Shown here: positions 27,101 to 42,100 of the stretch, in pieces
Layout: every line of letters starts with the position of its first letter
How positions within the stretch are numbered: the stretch's first letter is position 1
Assembly (NCBI GenBank): GCA_034336665.1
Contig: CM067566.1
Span: 22,357,330 to 22,421,329 of the forward strand
Direction of reading: 5' to 3'
From: Luscinia megarhynchos
Taxonomy: Eukaryota; Chordata; Aves; Passeriformes; Turdidae
Length of the DNA: 64,000 nucleotides
Program-made: the position numbers and the translations under genes
The notes under the pieces: model-generated
Seen by the model: the letters and a program-made list of their open reading frames with translations, nothing else
The model's database searches: none
Told to the model about the DNA's origin: nothing

Positions 27101-30100
27101 AAAAGCTAGGAAAGTACCAAAGATTGCGAAACACAGGCATGTGTAACTGAAGCACATTATGGTATTTAATGCACAGAATTTGTAGTTTGAATAGGAAGCT
27201 AGGTATGATTAACCTGTGGTTTCCTAAGCTGAGGTCTACAACAGAAATAGCATCCTAAAGCATTCTTGTTTTCCTTTGCTCATTCCTACTCCCACAGTGA
27301 AACTACAGCTCAGTGCTGTAATAATAATAAAAGGATGGGAAGAGGTTGCTGGTTTGGAGTTGGTACTTTCCTTAAAAAGCCAGATTTCTGCTTTTATTCC
27401 AATATTATCCACACTGTTGTGCTGACTCAGCTGAGGGTATGACAGCATGGGGATGGGAACTGACTTGAGAATCAGGGAGGCTTTTAAACTGTAGCTTGCT
27501 GTTACTCTCAGAGAGTTTTATGAAATGTTCAGATTAATTAGTAAACTGTTTTGTCCCTGCAAAGTGAACGATTTAGATGAAAACAGGGAATACACAAACC
27601 CCTAGTGGACACATGCTCAAGTAATTTAGGGTCAAAAAACTTCGGAGTGGTGTAAACAGGAAAAAATAGTGATTGTAATAAGGAAAACATTTTGCTTCCT
27701 TATGGAGCCAAGGTAACCCTTTGCAAATGTGTTTGGACTGTGGCTTATGTAATGTTAAAAATGTGTAGAAATGGTGTAGAGGACAGCCGTGAATATCTTT
27801 TAAGGATTGAAAGATTCTCCTTGCAATGAAATAAATGGATAGACAACATGATAAAGTTCTTTAATGTGGTTCACACTTTTTTTTTCATTTATTTAGAGAA
27901 CCAACTTTGATTCTCCAGTTTCTTCTACTGTATCTATTTCTGTAGTGCATGATGCATATGCTACTACCTGTTATTTACTCTGGACTTCTCTTCTGAGGAG
28001 AAATATCTTGCTGTAGTTGGTATATTGTGTGTTAAATATGCACGTAAGTTAAAGCCAAGAAGCACACTTCGTGCTTGTGGCTGGAGGTGGGAGGCTTACG
28101 ATTGTTCCTTGTTCACTTTATAATGTTCGAGCAACTTACAAAGAAGCTTTGCCTTTTGCATAATGAGTTCTGTTTTGTTTTCACAAAGAAATATAGCAGT
28201 AACTACAGTCCTAATCTCAGTAGATCCGAAGTATCTTACTGAAAATGGAATCAGCATAGCAGGAAAGATAAATGTGGAAATGTTAAATTTCATTTAAATT
28301 TTATAGAAATTCAATAAGATAACTGACTTGATGTACTTGTAGTAGCCAGAGTTGTAAGAAAAAACTTTCTGTAATATTTTTTGCTGCCTCCATACAAGTT
28401 CTGAGTTCTTTAGTATTGACTGGATCAGTCAGAGCATTTCAGAGCACCAATGATTATTTTGCCTTCAGACTTAATAAGCAACAGAATATAACAGAATATG
28501 TATTAAGTAGATCTTAGCTTAATGGTTTGGCATTCTAAGATGAGTAAGAAAATAGAAAGTTCACTTACACTGGACAGCTTTTTTTTTTCCGTTGTTTTTT
28601 CATAAGATAAGAGTTTTTCATAGTATGTGGTCACATGGAGCTGGTAAGAAAAAAACATTTTTCATTATTAATATTAATCACACTCATATATAGAGAGGAG
28701 TATTCAGAGTTTCTGTTTTGAACCTGGTATTTTTAATAATTTCTGTATTTTTTAAATTACCAGTTTCTATTTTTATTGAGTGTTGTGAGGTGCATGATAT
28801 ATATTTTTAGAGAAAAGAGACGCAAGTTTGGTGACTGCCTTGGTAATAAGTACAGGTAATATATTACTGTGAAATTCTGAGAGGCTTTGTATATATTCAA
28901 ATTAGTCTACTACAAATAAAAGCATCACATATAGTCATGATTTTTCTGAATATGGCATTCCCTATTGTTCCAAAAATGTTTATCTTCTTTTTCTGTGCTG
29001 AAATTATAGCTAAAAACTTATTTACAAGGTCAAGAAGCAAGTAGGAAAAGGGGACCATTCTCAACTAGGAAGAAATTTATTATATTCTCCCCCTTCAGCT
29101 TGCAGTTCCATAAAGAAATTTTAGATGCTTTGATTTAATTTATTTAATTAAGTTTTTCATAGCAGGTGTTTATTTGTGTACACTGCAATTTCAGATGTCT
29201 GCCACTTATTATGTTCATATTTATTATATTCAGCTAACTGCTATATCCATAATAAAAGTTTGTTTTGTTTGGTAATAACCCACTAATTAGAACATTCATG
29301 TAAGAAAAGGGAAATATGTGTAAATTCCTGTCTAGAGGGCCCTTAAAGCCTGCTCCACATCCTTTAATCAGCAGGCTGGGCAGAGCCGTTGTCTGTCTTT
29401 CTGTTGACACTGAAAGATGGAAATACAAAAGACATGGGACTTAAGAAAAGAAAGCAAATGTATTCTAGGGTACTTATGTACTCTAGGGTTTAGGAAGCTT
29501 GTTTGAAAAAGCTTGATCTCTTCTGTATCACCTTGCAACTTCAGTGAATGCTGATAGTGAGTTTCCAAGGATGGTTTTCAGCTGTTACAGTCACAAACAA
29601 GATGCTGCCTAGGAAGAGTCTCTTTTATCTTTCAGATCTTAAGCAGCTTTGCTTCATTCTGTCAGGTGAGACGGGTTTGGAGATACTAAACCTGTAAATT
29701 TCCAGGTTTGGCAGCTGTCATCTTTTTACATAGTAATTGCTTTGGTGACCTAGAAAACTATCTAGATGATGCAGCTTGTGGCAGTTCCAACAAGTACCAG
29801 TTTTAAAGTGTGCCACATATTTTACTGTCTCTCAGTGGAAAACTCTTCAAAATAAAATAAGCTGTCATGGTAGATCTTTTCTAATTTTGGATCAATACAA
29901 ACCACTGAAGTTAAAGACATTAGTAGCCTTGGAGCCTCCTGTAGGAATAGAAGCGCCCAGATTTTGTCAGTATTTAGTGACAAGTGCAAATCACATGTGC
30001 ATAGCAGTAATTGATTTTTATTGACTAGTGGGAAAAAGATAGGACAAGAAAAGGCCAATTAGCTGAAAGTCTGCCTTTGTTTTCTTTTCTCCTAGCTCAG

Positions 30101-33100
30101 TGTCACCTTGATGCATTGTCACTATATATTTTAATCCCATCTCTTTCTTTGAAAGAACTTTTTTTTTAATTAGTTGAAGTAAGAGAAAAGTGTGGATACC
30201 CCTTCTAAGGCTTTTAATTGTGAAATTAAAAAAATTAAAAACTGCTCTCAGTATAATCCGTGCTTTTTCAAATTACCTATGTTAAACTACTTCTGAACTT
30301 CACATCCTCTGTCAGCATATGCAAGCCACTCTCTGGAACGTGAAGCATGTATACCTCCTCATGGATCTGAAGACATTTGCAAAAATACTAAATTAATATT
30401 TCTGTTAATTTCGTTTGGAGGACTCTTGAGTTTGGAAATTACAGGGAGAAATTTTCTGATATCAAACCTCTGATAGAATTCATTGGGACCCTCGTGTTAT
30501 TATTTGGCATTTCTTCAGCAGTTGTTGCTAAAACGTATACATTCCAGTTAAATAGTAGTGCAGCTATGTAGTCCAGTTGCACTGCTGGGGGAAGAAAAAA
30601 AAAAGAAGAAAACAACCCCCAAACTGTGATATGACTAAGTATTAAGTTCTGTTTCCCATTGCAGAAGACGTGTCTTTTTCAATCGCTGTTCTATGTAGAA
30701 GTTCTAAGTCAGAGCTGCCAGATGTGAATATGTTAAGTTGGTTGTTTTGCCTTTTTAAATTCTGAGTTGGACCTGCAGAGATACTTGGTTATTCAAACCA
30801 CTTTCTCTTCCAGTGAGGATCCCTATTTTGTACACAGAAATCTGATCTTGTCATCTCATTCTAGCATCAAAAGCAGTTGCAGAAATTCTCACTTGATACT
30901 TACATGAATGTACTCTCTAATTTACTCCACTTCTATAGATCTCTGGGAGGCAATATTTTCATTTAAGTGCAGATTTCATTAAATTTGAGATTAAAATGCC
31001 TAGAAGTCATGCCCAGGCTCTACCTTGGTAGAAAGTTCTAATTTTTCTTAGCCACAGAATAAAGCTCATATTTCAATAACAGAATTTAATTTTTCTTTAA
31101 AAGTACAGAACTTTGTTTCTTTTGACAAAACTTCAATCATACAAGGTGTTAAAATAAAATTAATCTTTTTCCCATGCACTCATAATTCTACTCTGTTGCT
31201 TCAGCAGCAAGAAAATAAGCATTACCCTTTTTTTTTCTGTAAGCCTATAAGTCTGACCAAATGGTCAATGATCAGAAAATTCATAAGAAAAATGTATTAT
31301 GAAATTAATTAGTCAAAATTTTATTACTTTGCAGTTAATTAACTAAGAGACAGTTTCTTGTATTTCATGACTTTGTATATGTACCTGTAAATCTTCCCCT
31401 AAGCACCAGTGCTGACCTTTTCAATTAGTTTTGTTCTATTTTGTGGTTCCTGACCTCTCTCATTTTAACACACCAGTATAATGATTCAGCACAGCATAAA
31501 CTGCCTGAAGTATTAGATTAATTGAATATATGCATATGGACTGTTTAATGTATTTGCAGTAGGCTGGGTTCTTGGGCTTGCTGTTTGTATAGGTCACTAC
31601 ATATATCATATATATTTATATTGAATACTCCATGGGCAAGGCTACAGCAAAAAATTGATCCAAGCCACAAGGCCATTCCTGGAGGTCTCTTATTCCTCCT
31701 GAAGAGTTATGGTAGGTTTCATATTCTTGCCTCATATCATTTTCTCTTATATCTCAGTCTGTGGACACATACTGAAACATCAAAATTCTTCCACATTTTG
31801 CAGAGTGGCATTTTTATTTGCAGTGACTGTTTTCTTCTCAATAATCCAAAGAAATGTCCATTGTGCACTAACATGTTAACTTACACAGTATCGTAAAGTA
31901 GTCAGGATTGTCAAGAAAGGCTAAATACATACCCACAAAAGAGATTACTCTGTATCATCTCTACACTTACTGTGACAAGTTTTGTTATCAGTTATATTTT
32001 GTTATTGAATGTATATTTGTGAACCAAGAGTAAAAGCATTTTAAAGCACTTTCAAAAGCACTGGTAAGTCATTCTTTCACATTTTAAAAAGTACCTAACA
32101 TAATATAAATGAAAGTCGATTCAATTTTATTTTTATTTAAATAATGTATATTTATATTCCATTTCCCATTTATGTGGATTTGGGGAGTTTATGTCTGTGT
32201 TGGATATTAAAGGTCATTGAGCTTTGAAGGGGTACTTAGTTTAGATCAGTAGCAAATATAGGTTTAGTATTTATTCATAGATTGAAACTAGAACATGGAG
32301 CACTTTGTCAGTTTTTAAATGTTTTTCTCATTACAGCGTTTCTTCAAAGGGCGAAGTAATGAATCATAAATTAACAAACATCAGGTTGACTAAGGGTTTT
32401 TTCTTTTCTTCTCTGTTTCTCTCCTTTTCTCCTGCATGTCATACTCAGATTGGTTCTCTCCTCTGTTTCGGACTACTTTGCAGCAATGTTCACTAATGAT
32501 GTAAGGGAAGCAAGACAGGAAGAAATCAAGATGGAGGGTGTGGAGCCAAAGGCATTGTGGGCTCTGGTTCAGTATGCATATACAGGTAATTGAAGTGGAA
32601 ATGGGAATTTCATCTAATGAATTGTCCTCATGTAAACATTGTATTCCATTACTAGATTTCAAATTATTCACATTATTTAAATTCTTATAAATAATTAAAT
32701 AATAGAATATCCTGAGTTGGAAGCAACCTACAAGGATTCTCAAAGTCTAACTCTTGACCTTGCTCAGAACACCCCAACAATCATACCATGTGTCCCAGGG
32801 TGTTTCAAGTGCTTCTTCAACTCCATCAGGCTTGGTGCTGTGACCACTTTCCTGGGGAGCTGTTCCAGTGCCCAGTCACCCTCTGGGGGAAGAACCTTTT
32901 CATAAAGTCCACCCTAACCCTCTGACACAGCTTCAGGCCATTCCCTCGGGTCCTGTCACCTGTCAGCAGAGAGAAGGGATCAGTGCCTGCCCCTCCCCTT
33001 CCCTGGTGAGAAAGCTGTAGACAGCAATTAGATCTCACTGCTGTTACCTGAGACAACCTGATAGGATAACGTTTCTCTGATAATACTATATTCAGTTAGT

Positions 33101-36100
33101 TAACAAATTATGTGAGTATTATGTGAATATTAAATGTATCATGACTGACAAAAAAGGAATCTTATTAGGATTTCCTTTCCTTACATCATTATAGATGTTA
33201 ATTTTGAAAACCGTTAGTTATCTGATGCTGAGGGTGATGTCTACTAAGCCTTCTATTCTGTCATATAATCTGTAAATAATTCTGTTGCCTTGGAGTTTTA
33301 GGGAATTTGTAAGATTATAAGAGAAAATTAATATGATTTTCTTTTTGATGTCTCTAGGTCGCCTTGAATTAAAAGAAGATAACATTGAGTGCCTGTTGTC
33401 TACAGCTTGCCTTCTTCAGCTCTCTCAGGTTGTAGAAGCATGCTGTAAATTCCTAATGAAGCAGCTTCACCCATCCAATTGCCTTGGAATCCGATCTTTT
33501 GCCGATGCACAGGGGTGCACTGACTTGCACAAGGTGGCTCACAATTACACTATGGTATGTTGTTACATTAAGTATCACCTGCTTTAATTAGTGAGGGAAA
33601 TACAGAATGTTTTCCTAAATATAGTACAAATGTTTTTCCCTATAACAGGAATGGGACTGGGGTATGCATTTAATAAAATATTTCAAAACTTGTTCTTCTT
33701 TCTGACAGCCAAAAACTACAGACTTCACAGTGTGAAAGCTGCCATCACCTATTCCAGAATTACACATTACTAAATGGAAGTATAGTTACTTTATTGTAAT
33801 GAGCTGGAGTAATCAGGTTCTAAGTTATACTTGGGGTATAAATGTGGGCATTCAGCAATATAGATTCTGCATTGCCCTTAATGACTTAGCAATGGGATGT
33901 CAGGCATCAAAGAATTTAGTCTTAAGCTAGGTAATATGTGACTAAATACAAATTTGCCAATTATATTTTTTAATTAACTTGCAGAACTTCAGACCTACCA
34001 ACTTAAGTAAACTTCATCTGCTTAACAGTCATCCTCACATTCTCACGAGTGTATTTTAATAAAGTTATCAGAAGAAACCAGGAGAACTATTTCTGAAGCA
34101 AGCCAGTTCATCTGCTCTTTGTAGTTTTGTGAGGCATTTTGCTCACTTGTTGATGAAATTTTGCCTAAGTAAGCTCTTGGGATCTGAATGAGGGCATGTA
34201 GATACTGCATAATAGATGTGGGAATGAAGATAATACTTAATTTGCTTGTGTGTCATGGCATTACCTTGCCGTTAAGATACTGGCTTAGATCCAAGAGTTG
34301 TAATTTATGTCTTGTAATTAGTATTAGAAATCTATTGTTTGAAACCATATTTTTTAAATAATTACTTCTTGGCTTAAATTAATTTAGTTTAGTTTGAATA
34401 GAAGTTTAGGAGAGTTTTTTTTGTATGCAAGACAATGTTCTTCCACAGTGAATGGATCTCTCACATATTCAATATCATGGACACAAAATGTACTGAGGCA
34501 GATCAATAAATAATAGGCTGATTGTAAGTTACATGTTTCTATCCTTGGTCTTCATTATTGCACAAACAAAAATAAGGAGACTGCAGTTAGGTAGAATGTG
34601 CAGTGAAACAGTAAAGTAAATGTGGCTTATGTCTTTGAAGAGTATCAGAATTTATGTTGAGACCAGTGATAGAAAAAATATGCAAAGAGAAAAACTGCCT
34701 CCTCTGACCTACTTGGTTTTTTTTCCAGAATAAGCTTGTATTTTGGTCTGGGCCATTGTCATGTCCTTTAAAAGTGAAGAGTAAGAAGTGAAGTGCCAAG
34801 ATCAGAAGAGTAAGAATTATTATATTAATGCATCCTTAAAGGGGACTGTTGGCATTCCAGTCCTAGTATTCTCACTGGCAATTCATGACTTAGGGCAAAT
34901 AGGGGCTGTGAACTTTCTAAAAGCCATTCTTTTGCAGCACCTATCTTTCTTTTGTTCAGACCAGAGGAAAACAGTTCTGTGCATTTTGGCTGTTGTTTAC
35001 TTCAGTGGCAAAATTGTTACTTTTAAGGCTTTGATGTGAATGAAATTCAAATGAGGTGGATTTTAAAAAGCCATTTTCAAAACTAATTAGTTGTGCTAGA
35101 TGGATTTTTCCCAAGGCCTCTTTTAATGTTGTTTAGTTCCAACAGAGACATTAAATTGAATTTTAGTAATAATGAGTAATAGAGAAGCAGCTTCTTTATT
35201 TTGAAATGAATGTTGCTATGGAAACTGCATAGAAATGTATAGTCCAATTGAATCTTCAATTAAAATAAATCCCCAAGTAATTTCATTTGTTTAAAAGCTG
35301 TTTGAAAAACGAAAATGTTCAACACTAGTAAGTGCTAGGTACTTGATGCTCTTTCCATTAAGAAGTATTTGTGTAAGGGTTAAGTACACCTGTAGTAGCT
35401 GGCAAAATTCTCTTTGTTGAAACAGGGAATTTGTTTTATGCTGCATTGGGCTGCATAGAACAGTGTGGGATTATACTGAGTACAGTTTAGACTTTTGATT
35501 CTTTGAAAATGTTTGTAGAAGAAGGTAGAGAATAGTATAAAATACTTAAATTTAAATTTACATGTTATTTTCTATTAGTTTTTCTTTGACAGAAAAAACC
35601 CTGATTGTCATTTAATATTTTTACAAGTAAAACAACTTCTTTGTTTTAAAAGTTTTTATGGCACATATAATAAGTTTGTAATCATCATACATGCTTCATT
35701 AAAATACCTTTTTACATGAAGATTTGAAAATCAGCTGAAATGAGCATTTGTTTAAACAGGAGGATGAATCAGTGAGTTATCCCATTAGGTCTACCTCTGT
35801 TAATAGGGTTCTTCTGTCTGAGTAAAGTACATTAGTCATTGGAAAGCATCAGCAATAAAAAAAAATTAATAACAAGAATTTGAATGCTGCATTTCTTCAT
35901 ATTACAGTTGTATATTATGCTAGAAGGATTGAAGTATTGTATTAATTTATTGCTTACTGTGTTGAGAGTTGATAACTTGTTTTGACAGAGGGGAACAGTT
36001 TATCAAAACTGGTCGATTATTTGCATTACAAACTTAAGCTTAAAAAATCCTCAGTATACATGATGTGAAACATGAAATGAACTGAAGTGATTAGTAGTGG

Positions 36101-39100
36101 ATTTAATGCTATATTAAGAGCAAATCTGATTTTTACACATCACAGTTCTGAAATAGAGTTGTTAGAATAATGAAATGTATCTGAGTAAAGTTATCTTTTG
36201 GGCAAAGATTATCCTGTTTTGCTGAGGTTTATATAAAGTGTTTGGGACATGCAATTATAAATTTAGGACTTTTGTTAGACTAGCCAGTCTTGTATCTGTT
36301 TACTTTAATGAATTTGTAAAGGCATTTTTGGACAAAATGCCTTCTGCTCATTTTTATTGCTGGCTTCAAAGTCAGAACAAACACCTCTTTTTTACACCTT
36401 GTTTGTTTGGAACAGTTGATAGTCTACCTTGAATGAAAACCAATAGTTCATTTTCCACAAAAAAGTAAACAAAAGGGAAGTTCATACTTTGAGATGAGGA
36501 AAAGCTACCCTGTGCTTTTTCCAGAATATTAAATATCCGGGGTGACTAGTGAGGTGTTCTTAGGTTCTGAGACTTCTTCAGTAGCCAGATTTTAACTTTC
36601 TGATTTACAACTAAATAAGAAAGAGTGGACATTTGAAACTTTATGTGTGATAGTGCCTGAGTTAGTCCATGTGTAATCATTGTTACATTAAAGCAGAGTG
36701 AAAAGTCATTTTCATCAGAAGTCTTCAGAAAATACACGAGCAGTGATAGTACTGCAAGATTCACATAAAGTTAGTTTTGGAATCTATGTGATTTCTGAGC
36801 AAGCCAATGGATGTATATAAAGAAAAACTCAAAAGAACAGAGTAAGAGATTGGGTCAAAGCACAGAAACTAGGTTGTTTAGCAGAAGAGGTGTGGCACAC
36901 TTAGACTTGCTTTCTCCTGTAAGGCAGTATTGGGTAACAAAAAACCATGGAGTTATGATTTGGAAGAAAGAATTAAAGAGGGATAATTAGTCTTTTTTTT
37001 TTTTTCTTGCAACAGCCAGGACAGTTTTTTCTTTTGTTAGTGAAGAGCATGAAGAGAGAAGAAATTTAAATGCCTTTTGTCCATGAAGGGCCAGAAACAA
37101 AGATTGTGATAGTGCCTAAAACAAGGATTTTACATCTTGCACCTGAAATTGCAGTCCAAAATATCCTCCTCAGTAATCAACTGACTTGGAAAATACTCAC
37201 TCACTTTCTTTTCACCTGTGAAAACCCAAGATATTTTTATCTTTCAAGTTCCCTCAGTCCTGCCTAGCACAATAGACCAGTACTGCCTTGTCAAGACTGA
37301 ATAGGTTTCTAAATGCTGCTCAGCCTGTTTTGGAATCCAGAAACAGTGCAGCGAGAAGTCAAGCTACAATAGCTGTACTCTAAACAGACCCTGCACACAG
37401 TCCAAGTATTATGTTGGTTAATTTTTTAACATATCAGTCAAATCTGACTAAAAGTGCAGTAGGTGGTATCTGACAGCTGTTTGACTATTAATAGTTTACC
37501 AGGAAGTCAGATAGCTCAGTTCTTAGTGAACTCATACTTAGTTGAAGCAGTCAGCAAACAAAATTATATTTCCTGTTTGCTCTCATTCAGATCCTGTGTG
37601 TCAAACACCTCTTGCTTTTTGGTTGCCCAAGTTCAGAGTTGAAGCAGAGCCCTGTGGTTACAACTGCCTTTTGGGCTGCCTCAGTCCCTCTCAACATGCA
37701 GGTGTCTGATGCTCTCCAAGATTTTCATCCTTCTTACACAGTGTGCAAGGACAACCACCTCAGCGCATCCCACTGTAGGGATTAAATATCATTTAGAAAT
37801 ACACATCATAACATCTTATTTTTTATGCCCCCCTAATAATTTTTTGCTCTGTTCTAAGTCCAAGGCAGATCTGTGGTTAAGAGTATCAGTGTTACTGAAG
37901 TTGCTGAAGAATGAATTTGAGGTTATGTTGTGAATGAGTAGTACCCAGCATTGAGCCTGAAAGCTGCATGTCCCTGTCTTGGTTAATACATAAATCTCAG
38001 GCTACTTATTTGATAAAGTTTCCAAACTCTTTGATGAGCTGATTTTGGGGTTGGGAAATTCTGATTACTTCCAGGACCAGAAAGCAAGGGATTGAAACTG
38101 CAGACAGTTTGTTCTCTGAAATATCCTGTTCTTCCACAGAGAGTTCCCATAAGAAGAAAGAAAGAAAAGGCTAATGAGGAGGTTAAGAATGCTAGGAGAT
38201 ACACTGGCTCCTTCTTTTTGTCTTCAGAATCTCTGTCTGTAAAGGAAGAGGAATTTTCAGATTCTGATTATAAAAAAGCCCAGACCTAGGACAAAGAGTG
38301 CCTGTATTCCCAGTGGAATGCTTTGATACTCTGCTCAAAAGGAGTCTGCTTTAAAAATAGAATGGGAGCAAGAGGAAATTGAACTTGCTCCTATCAGAAA
38401 GCAATGGTCTGCAAGCAACAAGAAGGAAAATCGGGCTTTTTACATATAACAGCTGTTGAAGTGATGAAATCCAGTTGGAAAAAAGCTTTCCAAAGAGGAT
38501 CCCTGATTGACTTATGCAAGATCAGCTTGTTGTTGCCTCCAGAGACAAAATAACTTTTCATGCAAGTGCTTTCCCCTTCCTCTTCCTGTGATCTGGATAG
38601 ACAATTTCGAAAGTTTAAGGTAGTAAGTGTTGGTGTTTCTCTTTGTCAGAGCACACTGCCTGTTCATTCAGCAAAACTAAAAGCACAACTCCAGCTTGCA
38701 TACTCTAGGAAAAAGAACCAACAAAAAAGCAGCCAGTGGAAAAAATGAACTCAGTGGAATATAAATTCCTGTGAACTGCATGTTTAAATTGTGGAAATAA
38801 TTTTGATCCCTTCTCAGATTCAATTTTACTGCCAGGCATTTAATATCAGAGTGAAATAAATAGCAATGCATGTGTAGTGCTTCTGAATATTGGTACAGTC
38901 CTTTCACTGTTTTTAATTAATATATTTGTTCATTTTAACTTTTATTTTGTAGTACAAATATTTAAATGAATTAAAGAGGAAAAGACAACTCTATCTCCCT
39001 TCTAATGTACTATAGCTTTCACTTAGAAGTACTTTTTTATGTGTAGACCATTGGATCTTTGTTCTAGGAAAACTTTTCAAATATTGAATATTTTCAGATA

Positions 39101-42100
39101 TTGCATGTAAAAGTTTTCTCTCAAGATTCTATCCACAAAAGTAGAATTATATACACCAGTAACATTTTCAGTTATTTTCCTGATTTCCAGAGTTATCCAT
39201 GTAGTGGAGTAACTTCGATCTTTCCCCTTAAGTATCTTGTTGCCATCTTATATACATGTGGCTTTCATGTAAGATGGACTGTTTACACCTAATTACTTTT
39301 TCCTCATAGCTCAGCTTTTTTTTTTTTTATTACTCAGTATCTTTGGGTTCCGAGGTATAGATTTGAAAGCATTAGACCAAGCAATAAAAAAAAGAAGTAT
39401 TAACTTTTTCGCTTTGTTTTTATAATGCCCATTGTGTATATAATGCCAAACTGTACTGTCATTTTTGTTGCCATTTTAAATTCAGACCTGTTTTGCAGTG
39501 CACCTCTTGCTTCTTCTTGTTTCTCCCATTTTTTTATCTAAAAATCCTATTTTTTTCCAATATGTGCTTCTAATCTACAGGGTGTAATTCTTTCCTATTA
39601 AATCATTAAACAAGACCCTAAGTAAGGCTAATTTTCATATTAGGCCCAGTTAGACTTCTGTGTTTGTGAATCTAACACATTTTGTTCTCTAGGTGTTTTA
39701 AACGTGTAAGTGGTGGCAGACCAAAACTAACATCCCATTAGCTGGCTATCTAGCAATCCATTTGTGCATTTGATAAATTGACTGTTACATTGTTCTCATC
39801 ATGACGTTACTCTCAGTTTTGAGTGTGAATTTAGCTGGAGTTCAAGCTACCAAAATACAAGAATATGTTGTGATTTTACTTTTCCGCTTTTGTGTTGCTT
39901 TGCTTTGCTGCCTTGTAAAGGTGTATTGGGAGACAGGATAGACATAACATCACCCTTTTCTGTTACATTCAAGTTTTTCACAGTAAGTTCATGGACCTAA
40001 TTATGTTTCTACATACTTCTGCTATTTCAGCCTAAACTGATCAGAATCCTTACAGAATATGCTTCAAGTCCTCATATTATGAAGCAATTGGATATCAGTG
40101 TAGGATGTGTTACATATTATGAATTTCTTATTTTGAAGTATGGATTTGTTACTGAAAATGACAGAATGAAAGTTAAAGATTGAATCCTATCAGAATAAAT
40201 ATTGTTAGTGTAGTAAGGCATGTGTAATATTGTGGATTCTTTGTATGTTTTACGCCCCAGTCAAATCAGTTCAATTGTATAAAACCTATGAAATAGCAAA
40301 ATAAACTTAAAATAATCCAATTTAAATCAACAAAAAATTGTTGTTGTCTATTGTTATAAAAGTTGTTTATTTCCTCTGAAAATTTACTGCCACATTTTCA
40401 TCTAACAGTAATGAAAACAGTTACATGTGCCCAGTTGTTTTAGTGTGTTGTGCTCTTTGATTGACAACAGGAACAAACTGCATCTTTTTAACTGTTTTTT
40501 AACTTTTAACTTCAGAAAGTATTTCTTCACTTTGCTGTGCCAAGATAGTAACATCCCCAACCTATGGCTCATTTCTGTCTGTACACTTCCCTCAGTTGTT
40601 TCAGCACATCTGTCCGTGAGACTGAATGATCAGGGGTGAAAATAATTCAGTACTTTAACTTCTTTGGTCTTCCTCCCAAGTCAGTACTCCAGTGGGACAG
40701 CTGAGAGATGGCAAGAAGGGAGGGAAAAGGGGGGAGATATGGCAGTTGTTCCATAAAATGTCTTCAAAGTATGATGTTGCCTTTATTAAAATACTTTTCT
40801 TTTTCAGGAAAACTTCATGGAAGTAATTAGAAATCAGGAATTTCTGTTATTGCCAGCCACTGAAATTGCTAAGCTTTTAGCAAGTGATGACATGAATATT
40901 CCTAATGAAGAAACTATACTGAATGCTCTACTTACGTGGGTTCGACATGATTTGGAACAGAGAAGGAAAGATCTCAGTAAACTCCTGGCTTACATTAGAC
41001 TGCCTCTGCTTGCTCCACAAGTAAATTGTTCAGTTCCTCTCTAGTTTATACCATGGTTATAGTGGGCATAATATCTACAGCGTAAATATATTGATCGTGA
41101 TAAATCATATAATTTATAGGGATCTGGATTCTTAGCACTGCATGTAAGAACTTAGCATGTTGTATAGGCATTATAGTTTGTGTCTCTTTTTGAATTGCAG
41201 CATATTCTGATCCTAGGATACAAGAAGGGAGGAAGTGTCTAGAAAAAGTTGTTTTTCTTGCCTATAAAAATGCTTATCAAGGATATCCTAGTCACTAGAA
41301 GCTGTGTTCTTTTTAAATTTTTTTCTGTATGGAACTTGAGCAGTTTATTTGGCTCATTATATTTCCTTCATGTAGAACTAGCCAGGGAATGCATTTGAAT
41401 TAATTGTTTGGAGTGATTTTTCTTCTATTAACTCTTGATGGGCCATCACTGGGTACTTCTTGTTCTCCTCGGTCAATACTTTTTCTCTTTCTAGGACATT
41501 AGCAGAAAATGTTGAGGAAACTTTAGGCTCAGCTTGTTTAAATAGTTGTGAATTACAGTTTTCCTAGTCCCATAGGAATGACTACTCTTGTTAGTCTCAA
41601 ACTGATTCCCTCCCTGCAGAGAGGCCTCGACAGATCAGAGGACTGGGCAATCACCAACTGTACAAAGTTTAACAAGGAAAAGTGCCAGACTCTGCAAATG
41701 GCATGGGGCAACCCTGGATGCACAAACAGAATGGGGAATGAGATGCTGGAGAGCAGTGCTGTGGAACAGCACCTGGGGTCCTGGTCAACAGAAAGTTGAT
41801 CATGAGCCAGCAATGTCCTGGAGCCAAGAGGGGCAACCCTGTCCTGGGAGGGCATCAGACACAATATGGCCAGCAGGGCAAGGGAGGGGCACAGCCTCAC
41901 CTTGAATATTGTCGTGCAGTTTTGTGCACCACAATATAAGAAGGATCTGAAGATGTTAGAAAGTGCCCAGAGGAAGGCAACAAAGATGGTGAAGGGCCTT
42001 GAGGGAAATGAGGAGTAGCTGAGGTTACTTGGTGTGTTCAGCCTGGAGAAGACTGAGGGGAGACCTTATCATAGTTACAACTCCCTTGTGAGGGAAAGAG

